A stretch of DNA of 64,000 nt from Sphingomicrobium arenosum. Lineage in GTDB: Bacteria > Pseudomonadota > Alphaproteobacteria > Sphingomonadales > Sphingomonadaceae. How positions within the stretch are numbered: the first letter of the stretch is position 1; every line of letters starts with the position of its first letter. The stretch is taken from positions 1,054,001 to 1,118,000 of the forward strand of contig NZ_JANPVN010000001.1 of the NCBI RefSeq assembly GCF_026157085.1, read 5' to 3'. This document shows positions 54,759 to 63,985 of this stretch, piece after piece. The translations under genes and the position numbers were made by a program. Under the pieces are notes generated by a model, which was given only the letters and a program-made list of their open reading frames with translations, was not told where the DNA came from and ran no database searches.

Positions 54759-54778
54759 CCCCCCGCTCCTCCCCGATC

Positions 54779-54819
54779 GAAAAAGGGCGCCTCCCCGCCG
54801 GGAAGCGCCCTTTGTTCTT
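54779..54819. terminator. Bidirectional terminator between the SH3 gene and mltG
   Basis: AAAGGGCGC (54781-54789) pairs with GCGCCCTTT (54804-54812), with extra CCCC/GGG pairing inside, and TTGTTCTTT on the plus side. It lies between converging genes. Confidence 0.8.
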
Positions 54820-54836
54820 TCTCAAGGCCGCAAGTC

Positions 54837-55802
54837 CTACATCTCGCCCCGCTGGCGGCGCAGCGCATACCATTTGGCGACGTTGCGATTATGCTCCTCC
54901 AGCGTATCGGCGAAAATATGCCCGCCCGTCCCGTCGGCGACGAAATAGAGCGCATCGGTCTCTTGCGGATCGAGCACCGCCGCGATGCTTTCGCGGCCCG
55001 GATTGGCGATCGGCCCGGCGGGCAGCCCCGCCATCGCATAGGTGTTGTAATCGTTGACGTCGTTCAATTCTGACCGACGAATCCGCCGCCCCAGCGGCTT
55101 GCCCTTGGTCACCGGATAGATGACCGTCGGGTCGGCATCGAGTTTCATCCCGATCCGCAGCCGGTTGGAATAGACCCCCGCCACCATGCGCCGCTCCGAC
55201 GCCTTGGCGGTTTCCTTTTCGACGATCGAGGCGAGGATCACCGCCTCGGCGGGCGTCTCGACCACGCTGCGGCTGGTCCGCGTCGGCCACAGCTCCTCCA
55301 GCGTGTCGCTCATCGCTTCCTGCATCCGGGCGATGACTGCGGCGCGGCTGTCGCCCCGCTGGAAACTGTAGGTTTGCGGCAACACCGTCCCCTCGGGCGG
55401 CAGCGGCGCATCGCCGGTGAGCAGGTCGGTCGCCTGCACCCGCTCCTGCACCAGGATCGAGGGCATGCCCTCGGGGATGGTGACGAAGCGTTGGACCGGG
55501 CGGCCGTGCTGGATGATGTCGAGAATGTCCGCCGCGCTGGTGCCCGGCGGAATGGTGAACTCGCCCGCCTGGATGGGGTCGCCCCCGCCGAACAAGCGCG
55601 CATTGAGGCGCCACAGGCTCGGCGACAGGCCGATCTGACCCTGCTCCGCCAACTCCTGCCCCAGCGCCCCGATGCCGGTGCCCTCGGCAACGATGATCCC
55701 CGTTTCCTCCTTGGTGGGGCCTGCGCTCCACCAGCTGAAGGCCAGGAAGGCCGCCGCCGCCCCGATGAGGACGAGGGCGAGAAAGACGAGCTTCCTGATC
55801 AA
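54837..55802 (-). CDS. mltG: Endolytic murein transglycosylase MltG
   Basis: The 321-residue YceG-family inner-membrane enzyme trims nascent glycan strands. An N-terminal TM helix (about residues 5-24) is followed by a LysM-like segment and the transglycosylase core. The catalytic Glu region is ASIVEKETAKASERRMVAGV; NRLRIGMKLDADPTVIYPV and YAMAGLPAGPIANPG are typical. It follows fabF with a 4-nt gap, as in many proteobacteria. Confidence 0.95.
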   Translation of the reverse strand: MIRKLVFLALVLIGAAAAFLAFSWWSAGPTKEETGIIVAEGTGIGALGQELAEQGQIGLSPSLWRLNARLFGGGDPIQAGEFTIPPGTSAADILDIIQHGRPVQRFVTIPEGMPSILVQERVQATDLLTGDAPLPPEGTVLPQTYSFQRGDSRAAVIARMQEAMSDTLEELWPTRTSRSVVETPAEAVILASIVEKETAKASERRMVAGVYSNRLRIGMKLDADPTVIYPVTKGKPLGRRIRRSELNDVNDYNTYAMAGLPAGPIANPGRESIAAVLDPQETDALYFVADGTGGHIFADTLEEHNRNVAKWYALRRQRGEM

Positions 55803-55806
55803 GCGC

Positions 55807-57072
55807 CTAGTCCTCGACCTTCTTCATCACCAGGCTGGCATTGGTCCCGCCAAAGCCGAAACTGTTGTTCAGGGCCGCGCGCACTTCGCGCTTCTTGGCC
55901 TCGTTGGGAACGAGGTCGACCCCCGCCACGCCTTCCGACGGATTGTCGAGGTTGAGCGTGGGCGGCACGATCTGGTCGCGGATCGACAGAATGCAGAAAA
56001 TGCTCTCCACCGCGCCGGCACCACCGAGGAGATGTCCGATCGCCGACTTGGTCGAGCTCATCGACACATGGTCGAGCTCGTCACCGAACAACTTGCGCAC
56101 CGCGCCGAGCTCGAGCTCGTCGCCGAGCGGCGTCGAGGTGCCGTGGGCGTTGATATAATCGACGTCGGCAGGCGTCATGCCGGCCTTCTTCAGCGCCATC
56201 TCCATCGAGCGGAACGCGCCGTCGCCATCGGGATGCGGGGCGGTGACGTGATAGGCATCGCCCGACAAGCCATAGCCCACCACCTCGGCATAAATCTTCG
56301 CACCGCGCTTCTTGGCATGCTCATATTCCTCGAGCACGACCACGCCGGCACCTTCGCCCATGACGAAGCCGTCGCGGTCCTTGTCATAAGGGCGCGACGC
56401 CTTTTCGGGGCAGTCGTTGAAATTGGTCGAGAGCGCACGAGCCTGTGCGAAGCCGGCAATGCCGATCGGGCAGATGGTCGCCTCGGCGCCGCCCGCGAGC
56501 ATGATGTCGGCATCGTCGTCGCGGATCATCCGCGCCGCATCACCGATCGAATGCGCACCCGTCGAGCAGGCGGTGACGACCGCATGATTCGGCCCCTTCA
56601 GGCCATATTTGATCGAGACCTGGCCCGAGATGAGGTTGATAAGACGGCCGTGAACGAAGTGCGGCGAAACGCGGCCCGGCCCCTTTTCGGCAAGCACGAG
56701 GCTCTCTTTCTCGATCCCTGGCAGTCCGCCGATCCCCGACCCGATCGAACAGCCAGCGCGGACCTTCATTTCCTCGGGCATTTCGGTGAGCCCGGCATCC
56801 TCGATCGCCTGGCCCGCGGCATCGATGCCGTAGACGATGAACGGATCGACCTGGCGCTGGACCTTGCTGTCGACGCGCTTGTCGGCATCGAAGCCATATT
56901 CGTGGTCCGCAGGCTTCACTTCGCAGGCGATGTGGCACTTGTGGCCTTCGGTGTCGAAGCGGGTGATCTTGCCCGCCCCCGACTTGCCCGCGAGGATGTT
57001 CTTCCAGCTGGTCTCGACATCACCGCCAAGAGGGGTGACGAGGCCGAGACCGGTAACGACGACGCGCCGCAT
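55807..57072 (-). CDS. fabF: 3-oxoacyl-ACP synthase II
   Basis: The 421-residue condensing enzyme of fatty acid elongation has the N-terminus MRRVVVTGLGLVTPLGGDVE. The active-site Cys is in VVTACSTGAHSIGDA, and the His pair is in YINAHGTSTPLGD and KSAIGHLLGGAGA. It acts with ACP, whose gene (acpP) lies upstream, 116 nt away, and is followed by mltG. Confidence 0.97.
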   Translation of the reverse strand: MRRVVVTGLGLVTPLGGDVETSWKNILAGKSGAGKITRFDTEGHKCHIACEVKPADHEYGFDADKRVDSKVQRQVDPFIVYGIDAAGQAIEDAGLTEMPEEMKVRAGCSIGSGIGGLPGIEKESLVLAEKGPGRVSPHFVHGRLINLISGQVSIKYGLKGPNHAVVTACSTGAHSIGDAARMIRDDDADIMLAGGAEATICPIGIAGFAQARALSTNFNDCPEKASRPYDKDRDGFVMGEGAGVVVLEEYEHAKKRGAKIYAEVVGYGLSGDAYHVTAPHPDGDGAFRSMEMALKKAGMTPADVDYINAHGTSTPLGDELELGAVRKLFGDELDHVSMSSTKSAIGHLLGGAGAVESIFCILSIRDQIVPPTLNLDNPSEGVAGVDLVPNEAKKREVRAALNNSFGFGGTNASLVMKKVED

Positions 57073-57188
57073 AATCTTCTCCTAAAACGGCAACAGGCCC
57101 AGACCCGCTGGACGGGGCTGAGCCTGCGAAGTGCCGGTCATGACCGCGGCGAACCCGCCGATGCGAGGGCCGCGGCCATCAGCAGGGC

Positions 57189-57425
57189 TTAGCCCTTGTT
57201 CTTCTCGATGTAGGTGATCGCATCCTTTACGGTGGCGATGTCTTCGGCCGCATCGTCGGGGATTTCGACGCCAAACTCTTCCTCGAAGGCCATCACCAGT
57301 TCGACGATGTCGAGGCTGTCCGCACCCAGATCGTCGATGAAGCGGGCATCTTCGGTCACCTTTTCGGCGTCAACGCCGAGATGCTCGACGACGATCTTCT
57401 TCACCCGATCGGCAGTATCGCTCAT
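57189..57425 (-). CDS. acpP: Acyl carrier protein
   Basis: The 78-residue acidic protein has the phosphopantetheine Ser in [28 protein letters not shown] precedes the ATG. It is first in an acpP-fabF-mltG unit. The 116-nt gap to fabF holds a GC hairpin (a CCGCGGC/GCCGCGG arm pair) but no gene. Confidence 0.97.
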   Translation of the reverse strand: MSDTADRVKKIVVEHLGVDAEKVTEDARFIDDLGADSLDIVELVMAFEEEFGVEIPDDAAEDIATVKDAITYIEKNKG

Positions 57426-57526
57426 GAAATGTTCCCTTTCATTAGAATTCGCGGCAAGCCCTAGCGCGCACCGGGGCGTTGGGCAAGAGTGTCGACAGCA
57501 TGATCGCCTTTCCCTAGCGTCGCGCC

Positions 57527-58288
57527 ATGTTCCTCGCCGCCCGCTCGCTGCTTGCTCGCCTGTCCGCCCGTCTTGCCAGCGGCGAGCGCGTCCTCGGCAC
57601 CAAGGGAATTGCCGCGCTGTTCGCCTTCGAGTTCGTCGTCGTGCTGGCCGGTGTCCTCGCCGCGCAGGGCTTGCAGAACTGGGTGCGCGAGCGCGAGATG
57701 CAGCAGGACCTCGAAGCCACCACCGCTTATTATGAGGGCGAATTGGCCGATGTTCATGCCGGGGCGCTGATGTGGCAGGCGGCGCTTCCGTGCCTCACCG
57801 ATCGTGTCGAACTGGTGATGAACCAGGCGGCGCAGGGGATCGCGGTGGACGCCGAGTTGCTCCGACCGCTGCGTCTGTCGCGCGCCTGGGTCGAACCCCT
57901 GTCGCAGGACATGGCCGGGCGGCTCGAGCGCGAACAGGGCGCCGTGCTCACCTCCGCCCAGGCCGTCATCGCCGAATATGGCAATCGCACCGCCGACAAT
58001 GCCAAGGCGGCGCAGCGACTGTGGAGTCAGCTCCGGCGCGGCAGCACCGCTTACGGCCCGCCCGGCCCAGCCGATTTCGTCGCCGTGCGTGAAACAGGCA
58101 GCGAATTGCTCGCTTTGCTCGATGAAATCGCGATCGGTAGTGGCAGCCTGATCGAGGTGGCCGCAGAGATCGGGGTCGAACCGTCCGACTATGCCCTCGG
58201 CGAACGCGCCCACCGCCCGGTCCGCGATTGCGCAGAACTCTGGGCCAGGGGGAGCATGATCATTCCGAGCGAAGGGGGGGTCTCGTGA
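57527..58288 (+). CDS. Membrane-anchored hypothetical protein, first gene of a four-gene operon
   Basis: The 253-residue product has one TM helix (about residues 26-48, [20 protein letters not shown]) and a helical, probably coiled-coil, extracytoplasmic domain ([20 protein letters not shown], then [19 protein letters not shown]). No family is recognised. It is the first of four genes joined by 4-nt stop/start overlaps through 60184, divergent from acpP. Confidence 0.7.
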   Translation: MFLAARSLLARLSARLASGERVLGTKGIAALFAFEFVVVLAGVLAAQGLQNWVREREMQQDLEATTAYYEGELADVHAGALMWQAALPCLTDRVELVMNQAAQGIAVDAELLRPLRLSRAWVEPLSQDMAGRLEREQGAVLTSAQAVIAEYGNRTADNAKAAQRLWSQLRRGSTAYGPPGPADFVAVRETGSELLALLDEIAIGSGSLIEVAAEIGVEPSDYALGERAHRPVRDCAELWARGSMIIPSEGGVS

Positions 58289-59121
58289 CCAAGCGAAACA
58301 AGGGCCCCGATCCCGGCGCGGCGCAAATCCTCGCCGCCGGGGCCGCCATCGTCGCCGGGCTGTTCGTCAAGCACGCCGGCGAACAGGTTTTTGGCGATAC
58401 TGCCGGCAAGCGCGGCAGCAAGGGCAAGGAGCGCGCTAGGGCGGGCAAGGGCAGCAACGAGCGCCCACAGTCCACCGACCATATCGCGCAGCGCGCCGAG
58501 GCCGTCATCGTAGGGCGCAAAGCACAGGACCGCCTGCGCGAAGCGGCGGCGCGGATGCGGATGGAGGAAGAGGCGTTCGAACAGCGCTACGCCACCGAGG
58601 AACGGCTTATCGGCGAGGCGCCGCTATGGCTCCATGGCGCACTGCACGATGTCGCCTTCACCGACCGCGAGGCGATCGACCCCGCCAGGCTCGACAGGCG
58701 GACCGGCGGCGGGCGGGCGGCGGCTTGGGCGATCTTCACCGATCCCGCCCGCAACGAGGGCTTCCGCATTTCGCAGGCGCAGGATGTGTCCAATTGCGGC
58801 GGCACCAGCATGATCGATTTTGCCGGGCGGCACTTCTGGTACCATTATCACGACGACCCCCTGCTCGGTCGGACCCTGTCGATCGGCCCGCGCGCGCCCG
58901 ATCTGGAGGAGGCGCATTACCGCGCGCTCGCCGACCTGCTCTTCGCCGCCCAGCGCCATGAGGCGGGGATCGAGGAACGGCGTCGGCATTTGCGAGCCTT
59001 CGACATGGTCGCGCTGCATTCGGCGGGAGACAAGAGCCAATATGACGGCCTTGTCGCCCAGCCCCCGCGCTTCGCCGCCACCGCGCTCGCGCTCGAGGCG
59101 CATCGGGAGCGCGGTGCATGA
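58285..59121 (+). CDS. Hypothetical protein, second gene of the four-gene operon
   Basis: The 278-residue product starts at GTG 58285 (GTGA overlap). A hydrophobic N-terminal stretch (about 12-30) is followed by a polar linker rich in basic residues and then a soluble domain: HHYHDDPLLGRTLSIGPRAP and SIDEDLLFAAQRHE-like helices around AQDVSNCGGTSMIDFAGRHF. No recognised family. The GGTSMIDF stretch is a distinctive landmark for a search. Confidence 0.68.
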   Translation: MTKRNKGPDPGAAQILAAGAAIVAGLFVKHAGEQVFGDTAGKRGSKGKERARAGKGSNERPQSTDHIAQRAEAVIVGRKAQDRLREAAARMRMEEEAFEQRYATEERLIGEAPLWLHGALHDVAFTDREAIDPARLDRRTGGGRAAAWAIFTDPARNEGFRISQAQDVSNCGGTSMIDFAGRHFWYHYHDDPLLGRTLSIGPRAPDLEEAHYRALADLLFAAQRHEAGIEERRRHLRAFDMVALHSAGDKSQYDGLVAQPPRFAATALALEAHRERGA

Positions 59122-59717
59122 AATATTACGAAAAGCCACTCGGCAGCGGTCGCCACGCCAGGCTCGACGAGATGTTGGGATTCGACTGGACGCCGCGCCA
59201 GCATTTCCCCTCGGTCGACCGGCTGAAGGAAATGACGCGCAACTTCGAGCAGCAGACGCTCTTCGCCGACTATGACGCACGGCTCTACGCCAAGCTCAAG
59301 GCGGCGCATGAGCGGCTGCGCGAGGACGATGCGTTCGCGGCCGGCTTCTTTGCACGGATCTCGGTACACGCCGGACAGGTCTCGCCGATCGAAACCGGCA
59401 AGGTTGCCAGCGCGGATGGTTCGCTCGCGCTGACGGTGGGGCCCAAGGAGAAACGCCTCGGCGGCCACCCCTTTACGCTTCTGTCGCGCGATGACGGGAC
59501 GGTTCGCACCGGGGTTCTGGCCGAGCGCAGCAACTGCTTAATCGTCGTCACACCGCTGGCATCGGAACGGGCTCGCGCGCTTGCCCCCTTGCTCGTCCGC
59601 GAGGATACGCCAACGATGCCGCTTTACGTGCTCGGTCCCGCCATCATTGCGCCCGGCCAGGAGCATCTCTTCAACCAGCAACTCAAATATTACGCTTACG
59701 GGGAGGAGGAGATTTGA
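59118..59717 (+). CDS. Hypothetical soluble protein, third gene of the four-gene operon
   Basis: The 199-residue product begins MKYYEKPLGSGRHARLDEML with no signal peptide or TM helix. A mixed alpha/beta part has ISVHAGQVSPIETGKVASA and LYVLGPAIIAPGQEHLFNQQ. It overlaps its neighbours by 4 nt on both sides (ATGA and TTGA). No family is recognised. Confidence 0.68.
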   Translation: MKYYEKPLGSGRHARLDEMLGFDWTPRQHFPSVDRLKEMTRNFEQQTLFADYDARLYAKLKAAHERLREDDAFAAGFFARISVHAGQVSPIETGKVASADGSLALTVGPKEKRLGGHPFTLLSRDDGTVRTGVLAERSNCLIVVTPLASERARALAPLLVREDTPTMPLYVLGPAIIAPGQEHLFNQQLKYYAYGEEEI

Positions 59718-60184
59718 GCCGTCGCCCTCTCACGTCCGGCGAGATCGAAATGGCGCGCGAGATGTTCGGTGCCCAGATCGACTATGCCCGGGTCGAGATC
59801 GTGCGCAGGAAGTGGATCTTCTTCCAGCCCGTCGGGGTCGTGATGGCGCCCACCGGCAACATCCATTTCCACCCCGACAGCACGCGCTATTCGGACGATT
59901 TCTCGAAGGAGCGGCTCTATTTGCAGGGTCTCTTCATCCATGAAATGACCCATGTCTGGCAGACGCAGCGTAGCGGCCGCTGGTACCTGCCGCTCATCCG
60001 CCATCCCTTTTGTCGCTATGGCTATGAACTGAAGGAAGGGCGGCCGTTCCTTCGCTATGGCGTCGAGCAGCAGGCCGAGATCGTGCGCCACCGCTTCCTC
60101 GCCGACAAGGGCGGCAAGGTGGCGATCACCCCGCCGCGCGACTTATTGCCCTTCGGCGGCGGCGATCCGGGCGAGCCGGTCTAG
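59714..60184 (+). CDS. Vgr-related HEMTH metallopeptidase-like protein
   Basis: The 156-residue product starts at TTG 59714 (GGAGGAGA just before it). It carries HEMTHVWQTQRSG, an HExxH-type zinc motif, and GNIHFHPDSTRYSDDFS ahead of it, the pattern of proteins annotated in sphingomonads as vgr-related. Whether it binds metal and cuts anything is unknown. It is the last gene of the operon and its 3' end overlaps the convergent nucleotidyltransferase gene by 42 nt. Confidence 0.8.
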   Translation: MSRRPLTSGEIEMAREMFGAQIDYARVEIVRRKWIFFQPVGVVMAPTGNIHFHPDSTRYSDDFSKERLYLQGLFIHEMTHVWQTQRSGRWYLPLIRHPFCRYGYELKEGRPFLRYGVEQQAEIVRHRFLADKGGKVAITPPRDLLPFGGGDPGEPV

Positions 60185-60607
60185 GTCCTTCTTCCGCCCG
60201 AAGCGGCGGAGCAGCGCGGCCTGTTCGGCGAGCGAGGGGGTGTAGAGGCAGGCGCCCGCGACATCGTGCGCGATGCGCGTCTGCGGCTCGATCGCGACCC
60301 ACTTCCCCTCTTCGCGAAGACGGAAACTCGCCATCAGCTCGATCGGCACTGGCGGCGCGGTCCAGCGGGCATAGGTCGCCGACCGGAATTGCGGATGGTC
60401 GTCGGCGCGGTGGTCGAGCTGCCAATGATCGAGGAGCCGTGCGCCATCCTCGGCGCTGACGATGAGGTCGATGTCGGCGATGCCGCCGGGATCGACGCCC
60501 GACAGCCACAGGCCTGCCGAACCGATGATCCACCACGGGTCGCGCGCCTCGGCCTCCAGCACGCCGGCCAGCATCGCCAGCGAGCGGCGCAGCGCGGCGT
60601 CGGTCAC
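60143..60607 (-). CDS. Nucleotidyltransferase-like protein
   Basis: The 154-residue product starts at GTG 60607. It has IIGSAGLWLSG and GGIADIDLIVS, the G(S)...DxD pattern of minimal nucleotidyltransferases. It is likely cytoplasmic. Its start overlaps the lipoprotein stop by 4 nt, and its 3' end overlaps the HEMTH gene. No toxin or antitoxin partner motif is apparent. Confidence 0.7.
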   Translation of the reverse strand: MTDAALRRSLAMLAGVLEAEARDPWWIIGSAGLWLSGVDPGGIADIDLIVSAEDGARLLDHWQLDHRADDHPQFRSATYARWTAPPVPIELMASFRLREEGKWVAIEPQTRIAHDVAGACLYTPSLAEQAALLRRFGRKKDLDRLARIAAAEGQ

Positions 60608-61131
60608 GTGGTCGGCGGCGGCGGCGGCGGCGGCGGCGGGGTACGCGGCGCAGACGATTGTGGCGGCGCAGGATAGAGCCTGCTCATCTCGACGAGCGGC
60701 ATCCCCGCACAGGTCTGCGGCACGGTCGACTGCAGCATGTCGGCGCGCGGAAAAGCCTCGCCGAGGAAGCCGCCGCCGCTCATCACCGCATCGCCGTGCC
60801 GCAAGCGGTGTGGGCCGACGTCGAGATAAAGGCCGTCACCGTCCTGTCCGAGCACGCCCTCGGTGGTGACGATGGCGTTCAAGCCTTCCTCACCGCCCGT
60901 CGCCACCGCGACGCAGGGCGAATTGAGGTCGAGCGTGCCGCCGATCAACGCCTCCATGAACACCTCGGGACCACCGTCATCGGCGCTCTTGTAGAGGATA
61001 AGGTGCGGCAGCGGCTCGGCGGGCGTGGGCAGCCGCGCGGCACGGCGCTCGGTCTCCTGCGGGCTCGCCGCCTCCTCCGCCGCGCAGGCAGGCAGGAGAA
61101 GCGCGAGGCCCGCGAGAAGGCCGATCCGCAT
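60604..61131 (-). CDS. Lipoprotein with a poly-proline tail
   Basis: The 175-residue product has a lipobox (LLPAC) after MRIGLLAGLALL. The mature part (LPHLILYKSADDGGPEVFM, LDVGPHRLRHGDAVM and TCAGMPLVEM) is of unknown family. The C-terminus is nine consecutive Pro followed by TT, from a (CGG)9 microsatellite. The ATG at 61131 overlaps the grpE stop (TGATG); GTG 61134 is the alternative. Function unknown. Confidence 0.65.
   Translation of the reverse strand: MRIGLLAGLALLLPACAAEEAASPQETERRAARLPTPAEPLPHLILYKSADDGGPEVFMEALIGGTLDLNSPCVAVATGGEEGLNAIVTTEGVLGQDGDGLYLDVGPHRLRHGDAVMSGGGFLGEAFPRADMLQSTVPQTCAGMPLVEMSRLYPAPPQSSAPRTPPPPPPPPPTT
60613..60639. repeat. (CGG)9 microsatellite coding poly-proline
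   Basis: Nine perfect CGG triplets on the plus strand code for Pro9 on the minus strand, next to the start of the nucleotidyltransferase gene. Triplet slippage would change proline number but not frame. Confidence 0.85.
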
Positions 61132-61670
61132 CACGGCTTTCTGGCGACCCCGACCATGGCGGGCCGCAACAGGCGGCCTTTCAGCGTATAGCCGGGCTGC
61201 ATTTCCTCGATGACGGTGCCGGGTTCGGCGTCGTCGGAGGGAATTTCGATCATCGCCTGATGCACATTGGGGTCGAGTTCCAATCCCTTGGCGGCGACGC
61301 GCTCGATGCCCTGGCGGGTGAAGATCGATTCCATTTCGCGCAAGGTCGCCTCGATGCCCTCGATGAATTTGGCGGCGCGGCCATCGCGCGCTTCGTCGGG
61401 CACATGGTCCAAGGCGCGTTCGAGATGGTCCTTCACCGCGAGAATGTCGCGCGCGAAATTGGACACGGCGAACTTGGTCGCATCCTGCTTTTCCTGCTCA
61501 AGGCGGCGGCGCACATTCTGCACCTCGGCGGCGGCATAAAGCGCGCGCTGCTTGGCCTCTTCCAGCTCCTCCTGGAGCTGGGCGAGCTGGTCATGTTCCT
61601 GCAGTTCGGGGGACCCTTCGGCGGTTTCCTCGCGCAGGTCTTCGGTATCGTCGTGATTCTGTTCGGTCAT
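61131..61670 (-). CDS. grpE: Nucleotide exchange factor GrpE
   Basis: The 179-residue DnaK cochaperone has a long coiled coil (about residues 25-85, QLAQLQEELEEAKQRALYAA, then RRRLEQEKQDATKFAVSNFA) and the GrpE C-terminal signature (MQPGYTLKGRLLRPAMVGVA). It starts at 61670 and overlaps hrcA by 4 nt. Upstream start candidates read through hrcA. The normal companion dnaK is not in the window. Confidence 0.96.
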   Translation of the reverse strand: MTEQNHDDTEDLREETAEGSPELQEHDQLAQLQEELEEAKQRALYAAAEVQNVRRRLEQEKQDATKFAVSNFARDILAVKDHLERALDHVPDEARDGRAAKFIEGIEATLREMESIFTRQGIERVAAKGLELDPNVHQAMIEIPSDDAEPGTVIEEMQPGYTLKGRLLRPAMVGVARKP

Positions 61671-62698
61671 GGCATCCGTCTCGTAAGCGCTTCGGCGGTG
61701 AAGTCCACCATCGGGACGACCCGCGCATAGTTCAACCGCGTCGGGCCGATCACGCCGATCACCCCGACGACCTTGTCGTCGGCGTCGCGATAAGGAGCGG
61801 CGATGACGCTCGACCCTGACAACGCGAACATCCGGTTTTCCGATCCGATGAAGATGCGAACACCCTCGCCCTCCCGGACCTCGTGGAGCAATTTGGCGAT
61901 CTCGCTCCGATTTTCCAGTTCCTCGAACAATTGCTTCACGCGTTCGAGGTCCTCGGCGGTCTTGTCGTCGAGAAGGTTGGCGCGCCCCCGCACGATCAGC
62001 ACGTCGCGCGCAGACTGGTCCCGGCCCCATTCAGCGAGGCCCGCCGCGACGAGGTCGGCGGCGCGGTCGTCCAGGGCCTCGCGCCGGTCGGCGATATCGC
62101 GGCGCAATTGCTGCTCGGCCTCGGCAAGCGTGCGTCCGGCGAGCCTGGCCGAGACATAATTGGCGATCTCATTGAGCGCGATGGGGCTGGTGCCGGGGGG
62201 CAAGGGCACGATGCGGTTCTCGACCGAGCCGTCATCGCCCACCATCACCGCGAGCGCGCGCCCTTCGTCCAAGGCCATGAAGGCCAGTTGCTTCAGCCGC
62301 GCCTCGCGCTTGGGCGCGGTGACGATTCCCGCGCAGGCGCTGAGGCCCGACAATCGCTGCGTGGCGGCGGCGAGTGCCTGTTCCATCGGCTTGCCTTCGA
62401 GCTCTTCCTCGATCGCGCGGCGGGTGCCCGCGGGCGCCTTTCGCGCCTGCATCATGCCATCGACGAAGAGACGGAGGCCGGTCTCGGTCGGGATGCGCCC
62501 CGCGCTGGTATGCGGACTGGCGAGGAGGCCGCGCGCTTCCAGCTCGGCCATCACGCCGCGGATCGAGGCGGGCGACAGCGCGACCCGCTCGGTCAGCGTC
62601 TTCGAACCCACCGGCGCGCCCTGTTCGAGATAGGTGGACACCACCTGCCCGAAAATCTCGCGCATCCGCTCGGTAAGATCGCCCAGTCGCTCGCTCAT
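61667..62698 (-). CDS. hrcA: Heat-inducible transcription repressor HrcA
   Basis: The 343-residue repressor binds CIRCE elements at groESL/dnaK operons. The N-terminal winged helix (GQVVSTYLEQGAPVGSKTL, then TERVALSPASIRGVMAELEA) is diagnostic, and PHTSAGRIPTETGLR is the HrcA block. No CIRCE-like 9-bp inverted repeat is visible upstream. It is the first gene of hrcA-grpE. Confidence 0.96.
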   Translation of the reverse strand: MSERLGDLTERMREIFGQVVSTYLEQGAPVGSKTLTERVALSPASIRGVMAELEARGLLASPHTSAGRIPTETGLRLFVDGMMQARKAPAGTRRAIEEELEGKPMEQALAAATQRLSGLSACAGIVTAPKREARLKQLAFMALDEGRALAVMVGDDGSVENRIVPLPPGTSPIALNEIANYVSARLAGRTLAEAEQQLRRDIADRREALDDRAADLVAAGLAEWGRDQSARDVLIVRGRANLLDDKTAEDLERVKQLFEELENRSEIAKLLHEVREGEGVRIFIGSENRMFALSGSSVIAAPYRDADDKVVGVIGVIGPTRLNYARVVPMVDFTAEALTRRMP

Positions 62699-62729
62699 GC
62701 GGGCGATGTAGGAACTGCGCCCCCGATCC

Positions 62730-63200
62730 TCAACGGGCCACGTAGATATCGAGCGGCAGCACGTCGGGCGCGTCGGCCAGCGCCTGGAACATCGCGCGGT
62801 TCATCTCGAGGTCGCAGCCATAGTTGACGCGCAGCTGGTCGGTCTCGCCATCCTCGACCCAGGTGACGACCACGCCGGGCGCGTCGGTGCGCCAATTGTT
62901 GCCGCATTCCTCGGGGCTGGCGAGGCTGCGCGTGCCGTCGGGCCGATAGGGCGCGAGCATGGCCCGGAAGCGTTCGAATTCGGGCAGGCTGACGACGAAC
63001 ATGCGCTGGCCGCTGATCTTGACGTGCTGGCGTCCTTCCCAGACCGCAATGCCGTCGCCGTTCACGCCCAGCTTGTAGACCGCGCAGGTGCCGAAGCAGG
63101 GCGTCGTCTCATAGGTGATGGCGAGCGGTTCGGGGCGCTTGGTCATGGTGGCGCAGCTCGCCAGCACGAGGCCCATTCCAACGATCAACATCCTGCGCAT
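62730..63200 (-). CDS. DUF6438-type lipoprotein
   Basis: The 156-residue product has a lipoprotein signal ending in LASC (MRRMLIVGMGLVLASC). The mature part begins TTPCFGTCAVYKLGVNGDGI, matching the TPCFGxCPxY pattern of DUF6438. A C-terminal CDLEMNRAMF segment follows. It lies between hrcA and rph. Function unknown. Confidence 0.8.
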   Translation of the reverse strand: MRRMLIVGMGLVLASCATMTKRPEPLAITYETTPCFGTCAVYKLGVNGDGIAVWEGRQHVKISGQRMFVVSLPEFERFRAMLAPYRPDGTRSLASPEECGNNWRTDAPGVVVTWVEDGETDQLRVNYGCDLEMNRAMFQALADAPDVLPLDIYVAR

Positions 63201-63268
63201 CACGCCCTCCCCTTTGCACTGCCAGCAGCTTGGGCTAGGGCGTGGCCAACATCAAGGAGAGACTGTCC

Positions 63269-63985
63269 ATGCGCCCATCCGGCCGTGCCCCCGACGAATT
63301 GCGTCCCGTCAGCTTCGAGGCTGGCTTCACCCGCCATGCCGAGGGCAGCGTCCTCGCCAGCTTCGGCGATACCAAGGTGCTGGTCACCGCCAGCGTGGAA
63401 ACCAACCTGCCGCCGTGGCTGCGCGGCAAGGGCAAGGGCTGGGTCACGGGCGAATATGGCATGCTGCCGCGCTCCACCCACACGCGTGGAAATCGCGAAG
63501 CAGCGCGCGGAAAACAGTCGGGCCGGACGCAGGAAATCCAGCGGCTGATCGGACGCAGCCTGCGCGCCGTGGTCGATCTCGAAAAGCTCGGCGAGCGCCA
63601 GATCACGCTGGACTGCGACGTCATCCAGGCCGATGGCGGCACCCGCACGACCAGCATCTCGGGCGCATGGGTCGCCATGCGCATCGCGGTCGACAAGCTG
63701 CTCGCCGAAGGCAAGCTCGAGGAAGATCCCATCACCGCACAGGTGGCGGCGGTCAGCTGCGGCGTCTACAAGGGCACCCCGGTGCTCGATCTCGATTATC
63801 CGGAAGATTCCTCCGCGGGGTCGGACGGCAATTTCGTCCTCACCAGCGACGGCAATATCGTCGAGGCGCAGATCTCGGCCGAGGGCGAGACCTTCGACCA
63901 GGAAGGCCTCCTGCGACTGATGCGGCTCGCCGAAATCGGCTGCAAGGAAATCTATGCAGCGCAGCTCGCGGCGGTCGGCAAATGA
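63269..63985 (+). CDS. rph: Ribonuclease PH
   Basis: The 238-residue phosphorolytic 3'-exoribonuclease trims tRNA 3' ends. [40 protein letters not shown] and [19 protein letters not shown] are the family blocks. The start at ATG 63269 has AAGGAGAG 8 nt upstream. In-frame GTG at 63242 would add nine residues. Its stop overlaps the next ATG (ATGA). Confidence 0.97.
   Translation: MRPSGRAPDELRPVSFEAGFTRHAEGSVLASFGDTKVLVTASVETNLPPWLRGKGKGWVTGEYGMLPRSTHTRGNREAARGKQSGRTQEIQRLIGRSLRAVVDLEKLGERQITLDCDVIQADGGTRTTSISGAWVAMRIAVDKLLAEGKLEEDPITAQVAAVSCGVYKGTPVLDLDYPEDSSAGSDGNFVLTSDGNIVEAQISAEGETFDQEGLLRLMRLAEIGCKEIYAAQLAAVGK

Noticed and set aside
59714..60184. Type VI secretion (VgrG) component
   Set aside because: The annotation name vgr-related is historical; the protein is small, has a HEMTH motif and no VgrG spike features, and no T6SS genes are near.
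62699..62730. CIRCE element upstream of hrcA
   Set aside because: No TTAGCACTC-N9-GAGTGCTAA-like pair is present, so no autoregulation site can be claimed.
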